64,000 nucleotides of DNA. Source: Streptomyces durocortorensis (GTDB taxonomy: Bacteria; Actinomycetota; Actinomycetes; Streptomycetales; Streptomycetaceae). The translations under genes were made by a program, and so were the position numbers. A model generated the notes under the pieces. It ran no database searches. It saw only the letters and a list, made by a program, of their open reading frames with translations, and was not told where the DNA came from. The stretch is from assembly GCF_031760065.1 (NCBI RefSeq), contig NZ_CP134500.1:4774001-4838000 (forward strand), written 5' to 3'. Every line of letters starts with the position of its first letter. Position 1 is the first letter of the stretch. Shown one piece after another: positions 26,971 to 35,729 of the stretch.

Positions 26971-27019
26971 CGAGCCGTGCAGGCGTGTGGTGCAGGCAAG
27001 TAGTGCCGAGGGACCGCGA

Positions 27020-28453
27020 TCAGGACCGGGAGGTCTTCAGGCCCGAAATGCTGAGCGGTTCGCTGCCCATGTGCTTCTGGGCGCGCTTGTTCTCGCTGTG
27101 CAGGCCGGCGTAGTACTCGCGGTCCAGGTCGATGACGTTCTTGGAGAAGAGCATCCAGGACAGGGTGTCGCGGTGCTTGAAGCCCAGCCGCGTCAGCTGG
27201 ATGCGGTTGGTGGGCAGGCGGCGCAGCAGGCCGATGTCCTCGGCCGCCGTGAGCACCGGCTCGAAGAGGTGCGCCATCTCCTGGTAGCCGAAGCGGTTCA
27301 GCTCGTTGAGGTCCAGGTCGAAGGAGTCCAGGACCAGCCGCTTCCGGATGATCTCCTCGTCGTTGAGGACGAATCCGGTGAGCGGGGTCAGTTCGTGGTT
27401 CCTGGCCTTGGTGATGTAGTCCGCGACCTCGGTGAGGCTCGGCTTCACGTTCCCGACCATGTAGTCGACCGAGCTGGTGTAGCTGCGCGCCCCGGCGCCC
27501 AGGCCCAGCAGCGGAACGCCGTGGAAGGTGAGGACCTTCTGCTGGTAGCCGCCGCGCCCCAGCCTCTTGTAGCGGACGTTCGACTCCTGTACGTATCCGG
27601 CCCCGCGGAACGTGGCGTTCGCGTACTCGTACCGCTCGTACAGGTCGGGGCTCATCATGTACTGGTACGCGCCGGTCTTGGAGAACCACGCGTCGGGCCG
27701 GACGGTCAGGAAGTAGGTGCTGATCGTCTCGGGGGCGAGTGCCGCCAGTTCGTCGACCGAGTGCCGCCAGCTCTCCGGGGTCTGCCCGGCGAAGCCCATG
27801 ATCAGGTCGGTGCTCAGGTTGGGCAGCCGCTTCTCGCGGGTGATCTCGATGGCCCGGCGGATGACGCCCTCGCCCGCCTGTCCCCGGCCCGCCTCCCGGA
27901 TCTCCGAGGGGACGAGCGACTGGATGCCGATGTTGGCCCGGGTGAGACCCAGGGCGATCAGGCCCTCCAGGGTGCCGGGCTCCTTGACGATGGAGTCCGG
28001 AGTGGCCTCGATGGCGACCTCCTCCACCGTGCTTCGCCAGTTGGGATACACCTCGTCCAGCGTGCCGAAGAGCTGCTCGAAGTGGCGCAGGCTCAGCAGG
28101 CTCGGAGTTCCGCCGCCGATGTAGATCGTGCGCAGCCGACGGCTCTGGATGATCTCCGTGTGGTCACGGATCTGGGTACAGAGGGCGTCCATGTACGCGT
28201 CGTACACGTCCATGTCCTCGGAGATGACGGTGTAGAGGTTGCAGAACCCGCACTTGTACCGGCAGAACGGCACGTGCAGATACAGGTTCAGTTCGGGAAC
28301 GGGGTGTCGCTGGAGGTCCTCGGCCCAGATTTCCCGGATGGTCCGGGTCCCGTTCAGGGGGCGGTAGGCGGAGCGGGAAGGGTACGCGTAGTTGAAGGGC
28401 GGAATGACGCCCTGCTCGATGTGCCGGGCGAGCTCGTCGCGAATAGCGCTCAT
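27020..28453 (-). CDS. HemN-like radical SAM enzyme
   Basis: A 477-residue radical S-adenosylmethionine protein. LHVPFCRYKCGFCNLYT carries the CX3CX2C iron-sulfur motif (Cys64, 68, 71), as in coproporphyrinogen oxidase HemN and its relatives. YIGGGTPSLLS is the SAM-binding GGGTPS-type motif, and a C-terminal domain follows. True HemN works in heme synthesis, but HemN-like enzymes in natural-product clusters perform C-methylation or cyclopropanation. The location at the edge of an accessory biosynthetic block, away from heme genes, favours the second kind of role. Start 28453 has AGGAACG upstream. It is transcribed away from the arg-like operon, with 1.5 kb of mostly non-coding or decayed DNA between. 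The reaction is unknown. Confidence 0.85.
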   Translation of the reverse strand: MSAIRDELARHIEQGVIPPFNYAYPSRSAYRPLNGTRTIREIWAEDLQRHPVPELNLYLHVPFCRYKCGFCNLYTVISEDMDVYDAYMDALCTQIRDHTEIIQSRRLRTIYIGGGTPSLLSLRHFEQLFGTLDEVYPNWRSTVEEVAIEATPDSIVKEPGTLEGLIALGLTRANIGIQSLVPSEIREAGRGQAGEGVIRRAIEITREKRLPNLSTDLIMGFAGQTPESWRHSVDELAALAPETISTYFLTVRPDAWFSKTGAYQYMMSPDLYERYEYANATFRGAGYVQESNVRYKRLGRGGYQQKVLTFHGVPLLGLGAGARSYTSSVDYMVGNVKPSLTEVADYITKARNHELTPLTGFVLNDEEIIRKRLVLDSFDLDLNELNRFGYQEMAHLFEPVLTAAEDIGLLRRLPTNRIQLTRLGFKHRDTLSWMLFSKNVIDLDREYYAGLHSENKRAQKHMGSEPLSISGLKTSRS

Positions 28454-29229
28454 CGTTCCTGATCCTTGCCTGTGGAGGTTCGACTTCGAACTGGCCTGCC
28501 AACGGGGAGCGGTGCCGCAGCTCCGTACGGCACGGAAAGAGACAGGGAGTGAGAGAGGCGCGGGCCGAAGCCGCGCGTCAGGGCGGGCGGGGCGGTGCCC
28601 CCTTCCCACAAGCCTCCCCCGGAGGCTGTGCTTCCGCCCAACTGCTTTACGCCATAGGTCTGTTGATCGATGCGTGGGTCAGTGGCGGAAGTGGTGCCAG
28701 TAGACAGGCGGCCGCGATGCGGGCGACAGGAACAGAACCTACGACGATTGCCGGGCGGGGTTCGTCACCTCCTCCCAAATTGTCCACACTGTGGGATCCC
28801 GAATTTCGCGGAGGGTCCCCGGAGTGTGGCGCGGCTACGGTCGCCGGGATGAATTACGCACAGAACAAGTGAGTTGAGTTTCGCGATGTGAAACCTAGCT
28901 GCATACAAGGCGAGTTGAGTGCATTCGCATCCCCAAGCGTTCCGCGGAGGCCTGGTCGGAGGTGTCTCCACCGGGAGTCACCCGATCGGACTGGAGTCAT
29001 CCTTGACCGTCGGACATCAAGCGCATTCGCGTATATCCGGTCCATCCCGATCCCCCGGGCCGGCCCCTACATTCCGGAGCTGGCACGGGCCGTGACCGGC
29101 GCCGGTCACGAAGCCTGAGCCTGGGCGACTCCGCGCTGGGCGACCGGACGCGCGACGGCGACGCCCCGAAGCAGCCCCTGACCGACGCGGTGGACCACCA
29201 CTGGGCAGTCAACACCGCTCCAGAAAATC
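28454..29229. other. gene-poor stretch with possible coding debris and promoter elements
   Basis: About 780 bp upstream of the radical SAM gene with lower GC than its surroundings and no convincing gene. It contains the palindrome CCACACTGTGG (28784-28794) followed by GGGATCCC, and two GAGTTGAGT repeats near 28874 and 28912. Near 29035-29118 a plus-strand stretch reads IPIPRAGPYIPELARAVTGAGHEA, which recalls the start of a glycosyltransferase-like or other Rossmann protein but soon meets a stop. I regard this as decayed coding DNA plus the radical SAM promoter. Confidence 0.5.
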
Positions 29230-29658
29230 GGACATGACGAACTGGCGGCGATTGCGGGCCTGCGGATCGTCACACGGATCGCAGGTCCCGCGCCGCCCGG
29301 GATCTCCTTCGCGGCACGCCTGCCCGCGGCGATCTGCCCCATCGCCACCCTCCTGGTGCTGACGGAACTCAACAGCATCGGCACGGCGGGAATCGCCGCG
29401 ATCGGGTTCGGCGTGGCGCCGCATCTCATGGCGGTGTTCAGCCTCGCGGAGCACGTCGCGCCGCTGGAGCGGATGGGCGAGGCGATGACGCTCCTGGGTA
29501 GCGGTCTCATCGTCGGCCAGGGCATCGCCGCACTCGCGGCGGGCCAACCCGCCCGGAACCCCGGGCACTCCAGCGCCTTCGTGCTGACCTGGGCATCGGG
29601 GGCCGCGGCGGTCCTGGCCGCCCTCGTCCTCGTACGGTGGGCCCTGGAAGGCGCCTGA
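29230..29658 (+). pseudogene. C-terminal remnant of an MFS transporter
   Basis: The readable frame from about 29230 to the TGA at 29656-29658 gives the last four or so helices of a major-facilitator protein (ISFAARLPAAICPIATLLVLTELNSIGTAGIAA, GFGVAPHLMAVFSLAEHVAP, EAMTLLGSGLIVGQGIAALAAG, FVLTWASGAAAVLAALVLVRWAL). An in-frame TGA at 29179 and loss of all upstream helices show that only about a third of a normal transporter remains. It lies between the radical SAM gene and argG and marks past rearrangement at this side of the island. Confidence 0.75.
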
Positions 29659-29887
29659 GACGGAAACAGAGCTGGAATAGCGGCACTTGTCGGAACAATC
29701 CGTGCAGGTGCGCACCATCGGCGCGATATGTCTCGGATATTGAGATGATGCTCTGCGGCTCTTGCTCCCCGCAAGATGGCTCATTCATGCTGTTCCCGCG
29801 GTGAGTTCACCGAGACTCAAAAAGAATCCCCGGGTTCACACAACGGGGCAGCGGGGGGAATCCAAGAACCATGACACTTTCCTGCTG

Positions 29888-29903
29888 CGCGTGACGTCAC
29901 GCG
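29888..29903. promoter_or_regulatory. 16-bp perfect palindrome upstream of argG
   Basis: CGCGTGACGTCACGCG, symmetrical throughout, 86 bp before the argG start in a 330-bp leader (29659-29989) with no gene. A second symmetric element, GGTGAGTTCACC (5+2+5), lies at 29800-29811. They are possible operators for the plus-strand operon; neither looks like an ARG box. Confidence 0.45.
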
Positions 29904-29989
29904 GGCCTCATCGGTGTGCCGGAAATGCCTGGTGCACCGCCATGACTCCGATGCCCGCCACTCCATACAGCTGAGAGAGATCCGTAGGT

Positions 29990-31213
29990 ATGAGCAAGCC
30001 ACGCAAAATTGTCCTGGCGTTCTCGGGGGGACTCGACACCTCGGTCATTCTGAAGTGGCTGCAGATCGAGTACGGGGCCGAAATCGTCACGTTCACCGCT
30101 GACCTCGGCCAGGGCGAGGAGCTGGAAATCGCCAGGGAAAGGGCCCTGGCTCTCGGCGTCAAGCCCGAGAACATCTACATCGACGACCTCCGCGACGAGC
30201 TGGTCCGCGATTACGCCTTTCCGATGTACCGCGGAAACGCCGCGTACGAGTGGAACTACCTCATGGGCACGCCGATCGCCCGGCCGCTGGTCGCGAAGCG
30301 CCAGATAGAGATCGCGCGCGAGGTGGGCGCCGACGCGGTCGCCCACGGCGCGACCGGCAAGGGCAACGACCAGCTGCGCTTCGAGCTCGCCTACTACGCC
30401 CTCGCGCCCGACATCCAGGTGATCGCACCCTGGCGTGAATGGGACATGGGCGGCCGTGCCCAACTGATCGCGTTCGCCGACCGGCACGACATCCCCGTGG
30501 CCAAGGACAAGCGCGGCGAGGCGCCCTACTCGGCGGACGCCAACCTCCTGCACATCTCCTGCGAGGGCAAGACGCTCGAAGACCCCTGGCTCACGCCCGA
30601 GGACGACGCCTGGGTACGCACCAAGTCCCCCGAAGAGGCCCCCGACCGGCCCACCACGATCGAGGTGGACTTCGTGAAGGGCGACCCCGTCGCGATCGAC
30701 GGCGAGCGACTGGACCCGGTGTCCCTGCTCACCCGGCTGAACGAACTCGGAGCGGAGAACGGGATCGGCCGGATCGACATCGTCGACACCCGGTACGTCG
30801 GCATGAAGTGCCGCGGCCTGTTCGAGACCCCCGGCGGAACCGTCTGGCTGCACGCGCACCGCGCGATCGAGTCGATCACGCTCGACCGGGGAGAGGCTCA
30901 CCTCAAGGACGAGCTGATGCCGCGCTACGCCGAACTCATCTACAACGGCTACTGGTTCTCCCCGGAGCGCGAGATGCTCCAGGCGCTCATCGACAAGAGC
31001 CAGGAGCGCGTCACCGGAACCGTGCGCCTCAAGCTCTACAAGGGCAACGTGATCGTCGAAGGCCGCAGGAGCCCCAACTCCCTCTACAGTCAGGACCTGG
31101 TCACCTTCGAGGAGGGCGGCCCCTACCGGCAGGACGACGCCACCGGCTTCATCCGCCTCAACGCGCTGCGGCTGCGCCAGCTGGGGACCCTGGTCCAGGG
31201 AGGCGTCGCGTGA
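29990..31213 (+). CDS. argG: argininosuccinate synthase homologue (accessory copy)
   Basis: A 407-residue ATP-dependent ligase joining a ureido (citrulline-type) group to aspartate. The P-loop is [11 protein letters not shown] (residues ~9-19); [14 protein letters not shown] and the substrate loop [14 protein letters not shown] are intact, as is LAYNG-type [13 protein letters not shown]. Aspartate- and ATP-binding motifs look functional. Its N terminus ([24 protein letters not shown]) and the fuller C terminus resemble the proteobacterial-type enzyme more than the usual Streptomyces housekeeping ArgG as I remember it. With the adjacent carbamoyltransferase and lyase genes it makes up a complete ureido-to-guanidino cassette. 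argF starts inside its stop (GTGA). I infer use in a secondary pathway. Confidence 0.92.
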   Translation: MSKPRKIVLAFSGGLDTSVILKWLQIEYGAEIVTFTADLGQGEELEIARERALALGVKPENIYIDDLRDELVRDYAFPMYRGNAAYEWNYLMGTPIARPLVAKRQIEIAREVGADAVAHGATGKGNDQLRFELAYYALAPDIQVIAPWREWDMGGRAQLIAFADRHDIPVAKDKRGEAPYSADANLLHISCEGKTLEDPWLTPEDDAWVRTKSPEEAPDRPTTIEVDFVKGDPVAIDGERLDPVSLLTRLNELGAENGIGRIDIVDTRYVGMKCRGLFETPGGTVWLHAHRAIESITLDRGEAHLKDELMPRYAELIYNGYWFSPEREMLQALIDKSQERVTGTVRLKLYKGNVIVEGRRSPNSLYSQDLVTFEEGGPYRQDDATGFIRLNALRLRQLGTLVQGGVA

Positions 31214-32229
31214 CCCGCAAACAGCTTCTGACGATCGACGACCTCACCGCCTCCGATGTCCTCGACGTGATCGCCGTTGCCGACGCGCTGGAGGAGCACA
31301 AGCAGCGTTTCGGCCATCTCCCCGCCCTGCTGCGCGGGAAGTGCCTGGGCATGATCTTCGACGAGACGTCGCTGCGGACGCGGACCGCGTTCGAACGCGC
31401 CATCGGTGATCTCGGCGGCCAGGCCATCCACTACAACGGCGCCGAGGCCCGTGTCGGACGCCATGCCGCGAAGACCGAGCACCTGCCCGACTTCGTGAAC
31501 GTGGCGGGCCGGTTCAACGACGTACTCCTGAGCCGGATCTACGACTTCGCCGCCCAGGAAGCGATCTGCGCGCTGTCGCCCGCCCCCTTCATCAACGGCA
31601 TGTGCGACGAGCACCATCCGACGCAGGCCCTCTGCGACTTCCTCACCGTCAAGCGGCAGTTCGGCACGGTGGAGGGCATCCGCATCGCCTTCGTCGGGGA
31701 CGGTACGAACATCGCCCTGTCGCTGGCTCAGACAGCCGCCAAGGTCGGCGCCCGGTTCACCTGCGCGACGCCCGCCGCCATGGCGCTGCCCGCCGACCGG
31801 ACCGAGCACCTGCTCGGCTTCACGGCCACCACCGACCCGCAGCTCGCCGTCAAGGACGCGCAGGTCGTGGTTGCCGACGCGTGGATTCCGATGAACAAGG
31901 CCGACGAGGCCGAGGCGCGCCGCGCGCAGCTGGCGCCCTACCGCGTCACGCCCGAACTCATGGCCCACGCCCGCCCGGACGCGATCTTCCTCCACAACCT
32001 GCCCGCGTACCGGGGCGACGAGGTCGTGCCCGAGGTCATCGACGGCCCGCAGTCGATGATCTACCCGGAGGCCGTCGCACGTCTGCACATCGCCAGGGCG
32101 CTGCTGCTGTTCTGCCTCCGCCCGGACTGGGCGGACCTCGCGGCGGCCGCCGCACCGGGCACGCCCGGGGCCTTCGCCGGGCGGCTGGCCGAGGCGGCGG
32201 AGCGCCCGACCGGAGGAGCCCCCTCGTGA
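31210..32229 (+). CDS. ornithine-carbamoyltransferase-family enzyme with altered amine-binding motifs
   Basis: A 339-residue carbamoyltransferase (GTG start). The carbamoyl-phosphate half is conserved: SLRTRT at 54-59 (family SxRTR) and HHPTQALCD at 135-143. The amine-binding half is not that of an ornithine enzyme: the DxWxSMG loop reads DAWIPMN (223-229), losing Ser and Gly, and HCLP reads HNLP (262-265), losing the Cys. The second-domain loop reads [11 protein letters not shown] infer that it carbamoylates a different amine, giving a ureido compound for the ArgG and ArgH homologues around it. It overlaps both neighbours by 4 bp. Family assignment is strong; the substrate is unknown. Confidence 0.9.
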   Translation: MTRKQLLTIDDLTASDVLDVIAVADALEEHKQRFGHLPALLRGKCLGMIFDETSLRTRTAFERAIGDLGGQAIHYNGAEARVGRHAAKTEHLPDFVNVAGRFNDVLLSRIYDFAAQEAICALSPAPFINGMCDEHHPTQALCDFLTVKRQFGTVEGIRIAFVGDGTNIALSLAQTAAKVGARFTCATPAAMALPADRTEHLLGFTATTDPQLAVKDAQVVVADAWIPMNKADEAEARRAQLAPYRVTPELMAHARPDAIFLHNLPAYRGDEVVPEVIDGPQSMIYPEAVARLHIARALLLFCLRPDWADLAAAAAPGTPGAFAGRLAEAAERPTGGAPS

Positions 32230-33650
32230 CCCTCGACGAACGGTCCGCGGCCGCCGCCCGCATGGCGGCGATCGGCACGACCGCGCACTTCGACCGCAGG
32301 CTCGCCCTCTACGACGTCGCGGCTTCCCACGCGCACGTCACGATGCTGCTGAAGCAGCGGATCGTGCCGCCGGACGCCGCGGCCGGGCTGCACCGCGGCC
32401 TTGACGAGCTCGCCGGGCTGATCCGGTCGGGAGCCGACCCGCTCGACCCGGACGCCGAGGACGTGCACACGGCCGTCGAGGAGTATCTGGAGCAGCGCAT
32501 CGGGGCCGACGCCGGATGGCTGGGCACCGCGCGGGCCCGTAACGATCTCGCCGTGACCGCGCTCCGGCTGTGGCTCCGCGACCAGGTGACCGCCCTGCGC
32601 GCCCGGGTGCTGGACCTGACCGAGGCGCTGCTCGTCCAGGGCGAGCGGCACGCCGCGACCGTCATGCCGGGGTTCTCGCACCTCCAGGTCGCGCAGCCGA
32701 TCAGTTTCGGCCATGTCTGTCTCGCCTACGCGGAGACGTTCCTGCGCGACGCGGAGCGGCTGAGCCTGGTGCACGCCCTCCAGGACGAGAGCCCGATGGG
32801 GTCCGGTGCCCTGGCCGGCACCGGGTTCCCCGTCGACCGGGACAGCGTGGCGCGGACCCTCGGCTTCGGCAGGCCGACGGCGAACTCCCTGGAGAGCGTG
32901 GGGGACCGCGGCTTCGCCCTCGACTTCCTGAGTGCCGGTGCGTCGGTCGCCCTGAACCTCTCGCGCTTCGGTGCGGAGATCGTCTACTGGTCGTCGCAGC
33001 CCGTCGGGCTGATCTCGCTCCCCGACGAGCTGGTCAGCTCCTCCTCGGCCCTGCCCCACAAGCGCAACCCGGACGCGGCCGAGCTGATGCGCGCCAAGAG
33101 CGGCAGGGTCCTGGGCAATCTGCACGCGCTGCAAACCGTGGTCAAGGGGCTTCCGCTGAGCTACTTCAGGGATCTCCAGGAGGACAAGGAGCCCCTGTTC
33201 GACACGGCGGACACCCTGGCGCTGTCCCTGGACGCCGCGGTCTCGCTGGCCACCCTGATGCGTCCGGACGTGGACGCGATGCGCCGTGCGGCCGACATCG
33301 GCTTCGTCACCTCCGGCGACCTGGCGGACTGGCTGACGCGCGAGCGGCAGATCCCCTTCCGGGAGGCCCACCACCTGGTGGCGAAGCTGGTCCGCCGCTG
33401 CGGGGAGCGGGGCTGCTCGCTGGCCGAACTGCCGCTGGAGGCACGGCGCGGCATCGACCCGCGCCTCGCCTTCGCCGAGTGGCCGGACATCGGCGTCGAG
33501 GAGTCGGTCGCCTCCCGCGACAGCCAGGGAGGGACGGCACCGGGCCGGGTGCGCGAGGCCGCGGCCGAACTGCGCGGGCGGCTGGCGGAGTTCAGGGCTC
33601 GTCCGGCGTACCGGGGAATCACGGCGAACGAAGCGGGGGAGACGCGATGA
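32226..33650 (+). CDS. argininosuccinate lyase homologue 1 (divergent)
   Basis: A 474-residue fumarase/aspartase-superfamily protein, GTG start overlapping the carbamoyltransferase stop. The superfamily loop, GSSxMPxKxNP in typical ArgH, reads [16 protein letters not shown], keeping the catalytic Ser and Lys/Asn but replacing GSSIMPQ. Other ArgH-like segments are TARARNDLAVTALRLWLRD, MPGFSHLQVAQPISFGH and PFREAHHLVAKLVRRC. It should split an argininosuccinate-like adduct to a guanidine plus fumarate, or run in reverse adding an amine to fumarate. It is clearly different from the second ArgH at 36975. Its last bases overlap the hydroxylase start. Confidence 0.88.
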   Translation: MTLDERSAAAARMAAIGTTAHFDRRLALYDVAASHAHVTMLLKQRIVPPDAAAGLHRGLDELAGLIRSGADPLDPDAEDVHTAVEEYLEQRIGADAGWLGTARARNDLAVTALRLWLRDQVTALRARVLDLTEALLVQGERHAATVMPGFSHLQVAQPISFGHVCLAYAETFLRDAERLSLVHALQDESPMGSGALAGTGFPVDRDSVARTLGFGRPTANSLESVGDRGFALDFLSAGASVALNLSRFGAEIVYWSSQPVGLISLPDELVSSSSALPHKRNPDAAELMRAKSGRVLGNLHALQTVVKGLPLSYFRDLQEDKEPLFDTADTLALSLDAAVSLATLMRPDVDAMRRAADIGFVTSGDLADWLTRERQIPFREAHHLVAKLVRRCGERGCSLAELPLEARRGIDPRLAFAEWPDIGVEESVASRDSQGGTAPGRVREAAAELRGRLAEFRARPAYRGITANEAGETR

Positions 33651-34429
33651 TTGCCGCTGTCGATCTGGCGGAGAAGACGAAGCAGTACTGGCAGGACGGC
33701 TACACCGTGCTGCCCGGCCTGTTCGGGAGCGAGGAGGTCGACGCGTTCCGCGCGGAGTGCGAGCGCCTGTGGAACGTGGAGGGGCTGGACGACGATCTCA
33801 ATCTGCGTACCGAGTTCCGGCGTGGACCGGACGGTGGGTACGCCTTCGACCGCCTCGACCCGGTCCTCGACATCTCGCCGACGCTGAACGGGGCAGCCAC
33901 CGGCACCAAGCTGATGGGCGCGCTGGAGGCGGTACTCGGCGGCTCCGCCGAGATCCTCAAGTGCAAGCTGATCCGCAAGGAACCGGGCGTCAAGGGCTAC
34001 GCCACGCACCAGGACTTCCTCTACTGGAAGTGGCTCGACACCGCCCCGGACCTACTGTGCACGGTGGTCATCAACCTCTACCCGAGCGACGAGCGCTCCG
34101 GCGGCATCGCGTTCTACCGGGGCAGCCACCAGGAGCTGGTGCCCGGCCCGCCGGGGAACCCCGAGGGCGACTGCGATCCGGACCGGCTGGACCCCTCCCG
34201 TATCCACGTCCCCGCCCTGGCCGCCGGTGACGTCCTGGTGTTCCACTCGCTGACCCCGCACTTCAGCGGACCGAACGACAGCGAACACCCGAGGACCGTG
34301 CTGCTGCCCTCGTACTGCGTCACCGACGACACCAAGCTCTACCAGAAGTACTACCAGCAGGAAATCATCCGGCGCTGCAAGGAAATGGTCGGGTTCGAGC
34401 GGTACTTCGCCCGCAACGAAAGCCTGTGA
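33647..34429 (+). CDS. PhyH-family Fe(II)/2-oxoglutarate-dependent hydroxylase
   Basis: A 260-residue phytanoyl-CoA-dioxygenase-like enzyme. The facial triad is visible: His121 and Asp123 in THQDFLYWKW, and a distal His, probably His205, in HSLTPHFSGPN. Arg216 in EHPRTVLL would bind 2-oxoglutarate. Such enzymes hydroxylate amino acids, peptides or lipids, or perform halogenation or epoxidation; the HxD motif (not HxG/A) indicates hydroxylation-type chemistry. It is coupled to argH1 by an ATGA overlap, so the substrate is probably an intermediate of the guanidine or ATP-grasp pathway. The stop lies in a 23-bp tandem duplication. Confidence 0.9.
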   Translation: MIAAVDLAEKTKQYWQDGYTVLPGLFGSEEVDAFRAECERLWNVEGLDDDLNLRTEFRRGPDGGYAFDRLDPVLDISPTLNGAATGTKLMGALEAVLGGSAEILKCKLIRKEPGVKGYATHQDFLYWKWLDTAPDLLCTVVINLYPSDERSGGIAFYRGSHQELVPGPPGNPEGDCDPDRLDPSRIHVPALAAGDVLVFHSLTPHFSGPNDSEHPRTVLLPSYCVTDDTKLYQKYYQQEIIRRCKEMVGFERYFARNESL

Positions 34430-34470
34430 GGGACGTACGTGAACAAGTGTGAGGGACGTACGTGAACAAG
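34425..34470 (+). repeat. perfect 23-bp tandem duplication at a gene junction
   Basis: Two identical 23-bp copies, 34425-34447 and 34448-34470, beginning TGTGAGGGACGTACGTG. Each holds a TGA, a GAGGGA ribosome site and a GTG start. Copy one closes the hydroxylase gene and starts an 8-codon mini-frame (MNKCEGRT) at 34439; copy two starts the ATP-grasp gene at 34462. Confidence 0.95.
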
Positions 34471-35646
34471 CATGTTCTGTTGCTGCACCCGGTCGCGCAG
34501 TGGTCGCTGGGCCGGATCGCCGCGATCTGTGAGCGCGAGGGCTGGCGGCTGACCATCGTGACGATCGAGAACTCGACCGTCGGCGACCGGGTCACGACGC
34601 TGCACGAGTGGATCAGGGTGCCCGCCCTGTCCGACTCGCCCGGGGAACTGCTGTCGCAGATCGGGGCACGGCGGTTCGACGCGGTCGTCGCGGGCAACGA
34701 GTTCGCGGTGATCGCGGCCGATGTGCTGGCCCGGGAACTGGGCCTGCACCACAACGACGTCGCCCGGATCCGGGCCTCCCGGAACAAGGCCCTCATGCGG
34801 CGGATGTTCCAGGAGTACGGCATCCCCCAGCCCCGGACGATCGCCGAACTGTCCTCCGTCGAGGAGAGCAGGTCGTTCGACTGGACGGGCGTCGCCTTCC
34901 CCGTGATCGTCAAGCCGGTCGACATGGCGATGAGCCTCTTCGTGCGCAAGTGCGACTCCAGGGAGGAGGTGGAGGCAGCGCTGACGAGGATGTCGGCCTT
35001 CCGGACCTCGCGGCTGACCAACTACGAGTTCAGCACCGACGCCCTGGTCGAGGAGTACGTGGGCGGGCCCGAGTTCAGCCTCGAATGCGTCGTGCAGGAC
35101 GGCAGGGTCCTCGCCCACTCGGTGACCCGGAAGTTCGTGTCGCCGCTGCCCGCCTGCTACGAGATCGGCCACATCTCCGGCGTGGACCTGCCGGAGGCCC
35201 GACTGCGGGAACTGCTCACCGTGACCGAGCGCATCGCGTCCAGCTGGGCCATGGAACAGGGCGTGATGCACGTGGAGTTCAAGATGACTCCCGAGCGGAT
35301 CAGCGTCATCGAGGCCGCCGCACGGCCGGCGGGCGACCACGTACCGGAGCTCGTCGAGCTCCAGCAGGGGCTGTCCCTGGAGGACGCCTACCTGCACGCG
35401 CGGGTCGGCCTCCCCTGGAAGCCCGCCGCGCGGGAACAGGGCGACACCTGGCACGCGATCCGCTTCCACTACGACGAGCGCTCCGAGGTGCCGCGTCCGG
35501 CGAGCGTCGACGTGCTGCGGTCCCACGACGAACCGGAAGGCGTCGTGCCGGGTGCGGAGCCCTTCTCGGTGAACAGCCGTACCGGCTACTCGATGCTGCG
35601 CAGCCGTTCGCAGGCCGACCTGGACGGCTACATCCGGGCCACGTGA
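34462..35646 (+). CDS. ATP-grasp ligase A (biotin-carboxylase/carnosine-synthase-like)
   Basis: A 394-residue ATP-grasp enzyme, GTG start with GAGGGA just upstream. Visible parts are the N-terminal Rossmann-like domain (HVLLLHPVAQWSLGRIAAICEREGW), VVAGNEFAVIAADVLARELGL, the ATP-binding Lys loop FPVIVKPVDMAMSLFVRKC, the hinge LVEEYVGGPEFSLECVV, and the metal-binding VEFKMTPERISVIEAAARPAGDHV. The last motif, EFK...IEAAAR.AGDH, is typical of amino-acid ligases of the BL00235/carnosine-synthase type, which form dipeptides. It is one of three such ligases in this operon. Substrates are unknown. Confidence 0.88.
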   Translation: MNKHVLLLHPVAQWSLGRIAAICEREGWRLTIVTIENSTVGDRVTTLHEWIRVPALSDSPGELLSQIGARRFDAVVAGNEFAVIAADVLARELGLHHNDVARIRASRNKALMRRMFQEYGIPQPRTIAELSSVEESRSFDWTGVAFPVIVKPVDMAMSLFVRKCDSREEVEAALTRMSAFRTSRLTNYEFSTDALVEEYVGGPEFSLECVVQDGRVLAHSVTRKFVSPLPACYEIGHISGVDLPEARLRELLTVTERIASSWAMEQGVMHVEFKMTPERISVIEAAARPAGDHVPELVELQQGLSLEDAYLHARVGLPWKPAAREQGDTWHAIRFHYDERSEVPRPASVDVLRSHDEPEGVVPGAEPFSVNSRTGYSMLRSRSQADLDGYIRAT

Positions 35647-35729
35647 GTTCCGGCGGGACACACGGACAGGGGCACGCGGGCAAGGGCACGCGGGCCGGGC
35701 ACGCTGCGAGGCGCTGAGAGGGCTTGACC

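Noticed and set aside
28888..29118. 76-codon plus-strand frame as a real small gene.
   Set aside because: No ribosome site, mixed composition; only its last ~25 residues look protein-like, so treated as debris.
29990..33650. The arg genes as the organism's housekeeping arginine pathway.
   Set aside because: The carbamoyltransferase has lost ornithine motifs and the genes are linked to oxygenases, ligases and an exporter; argB, argC, argD, argJ and argR are absent.
34439..34465. Eight-codon mini-frame created by the tandem repeat, considered as a leader peptide gene.
   Set aside because: It is fully explained by the duplication; any attenuating effect would be secondary.
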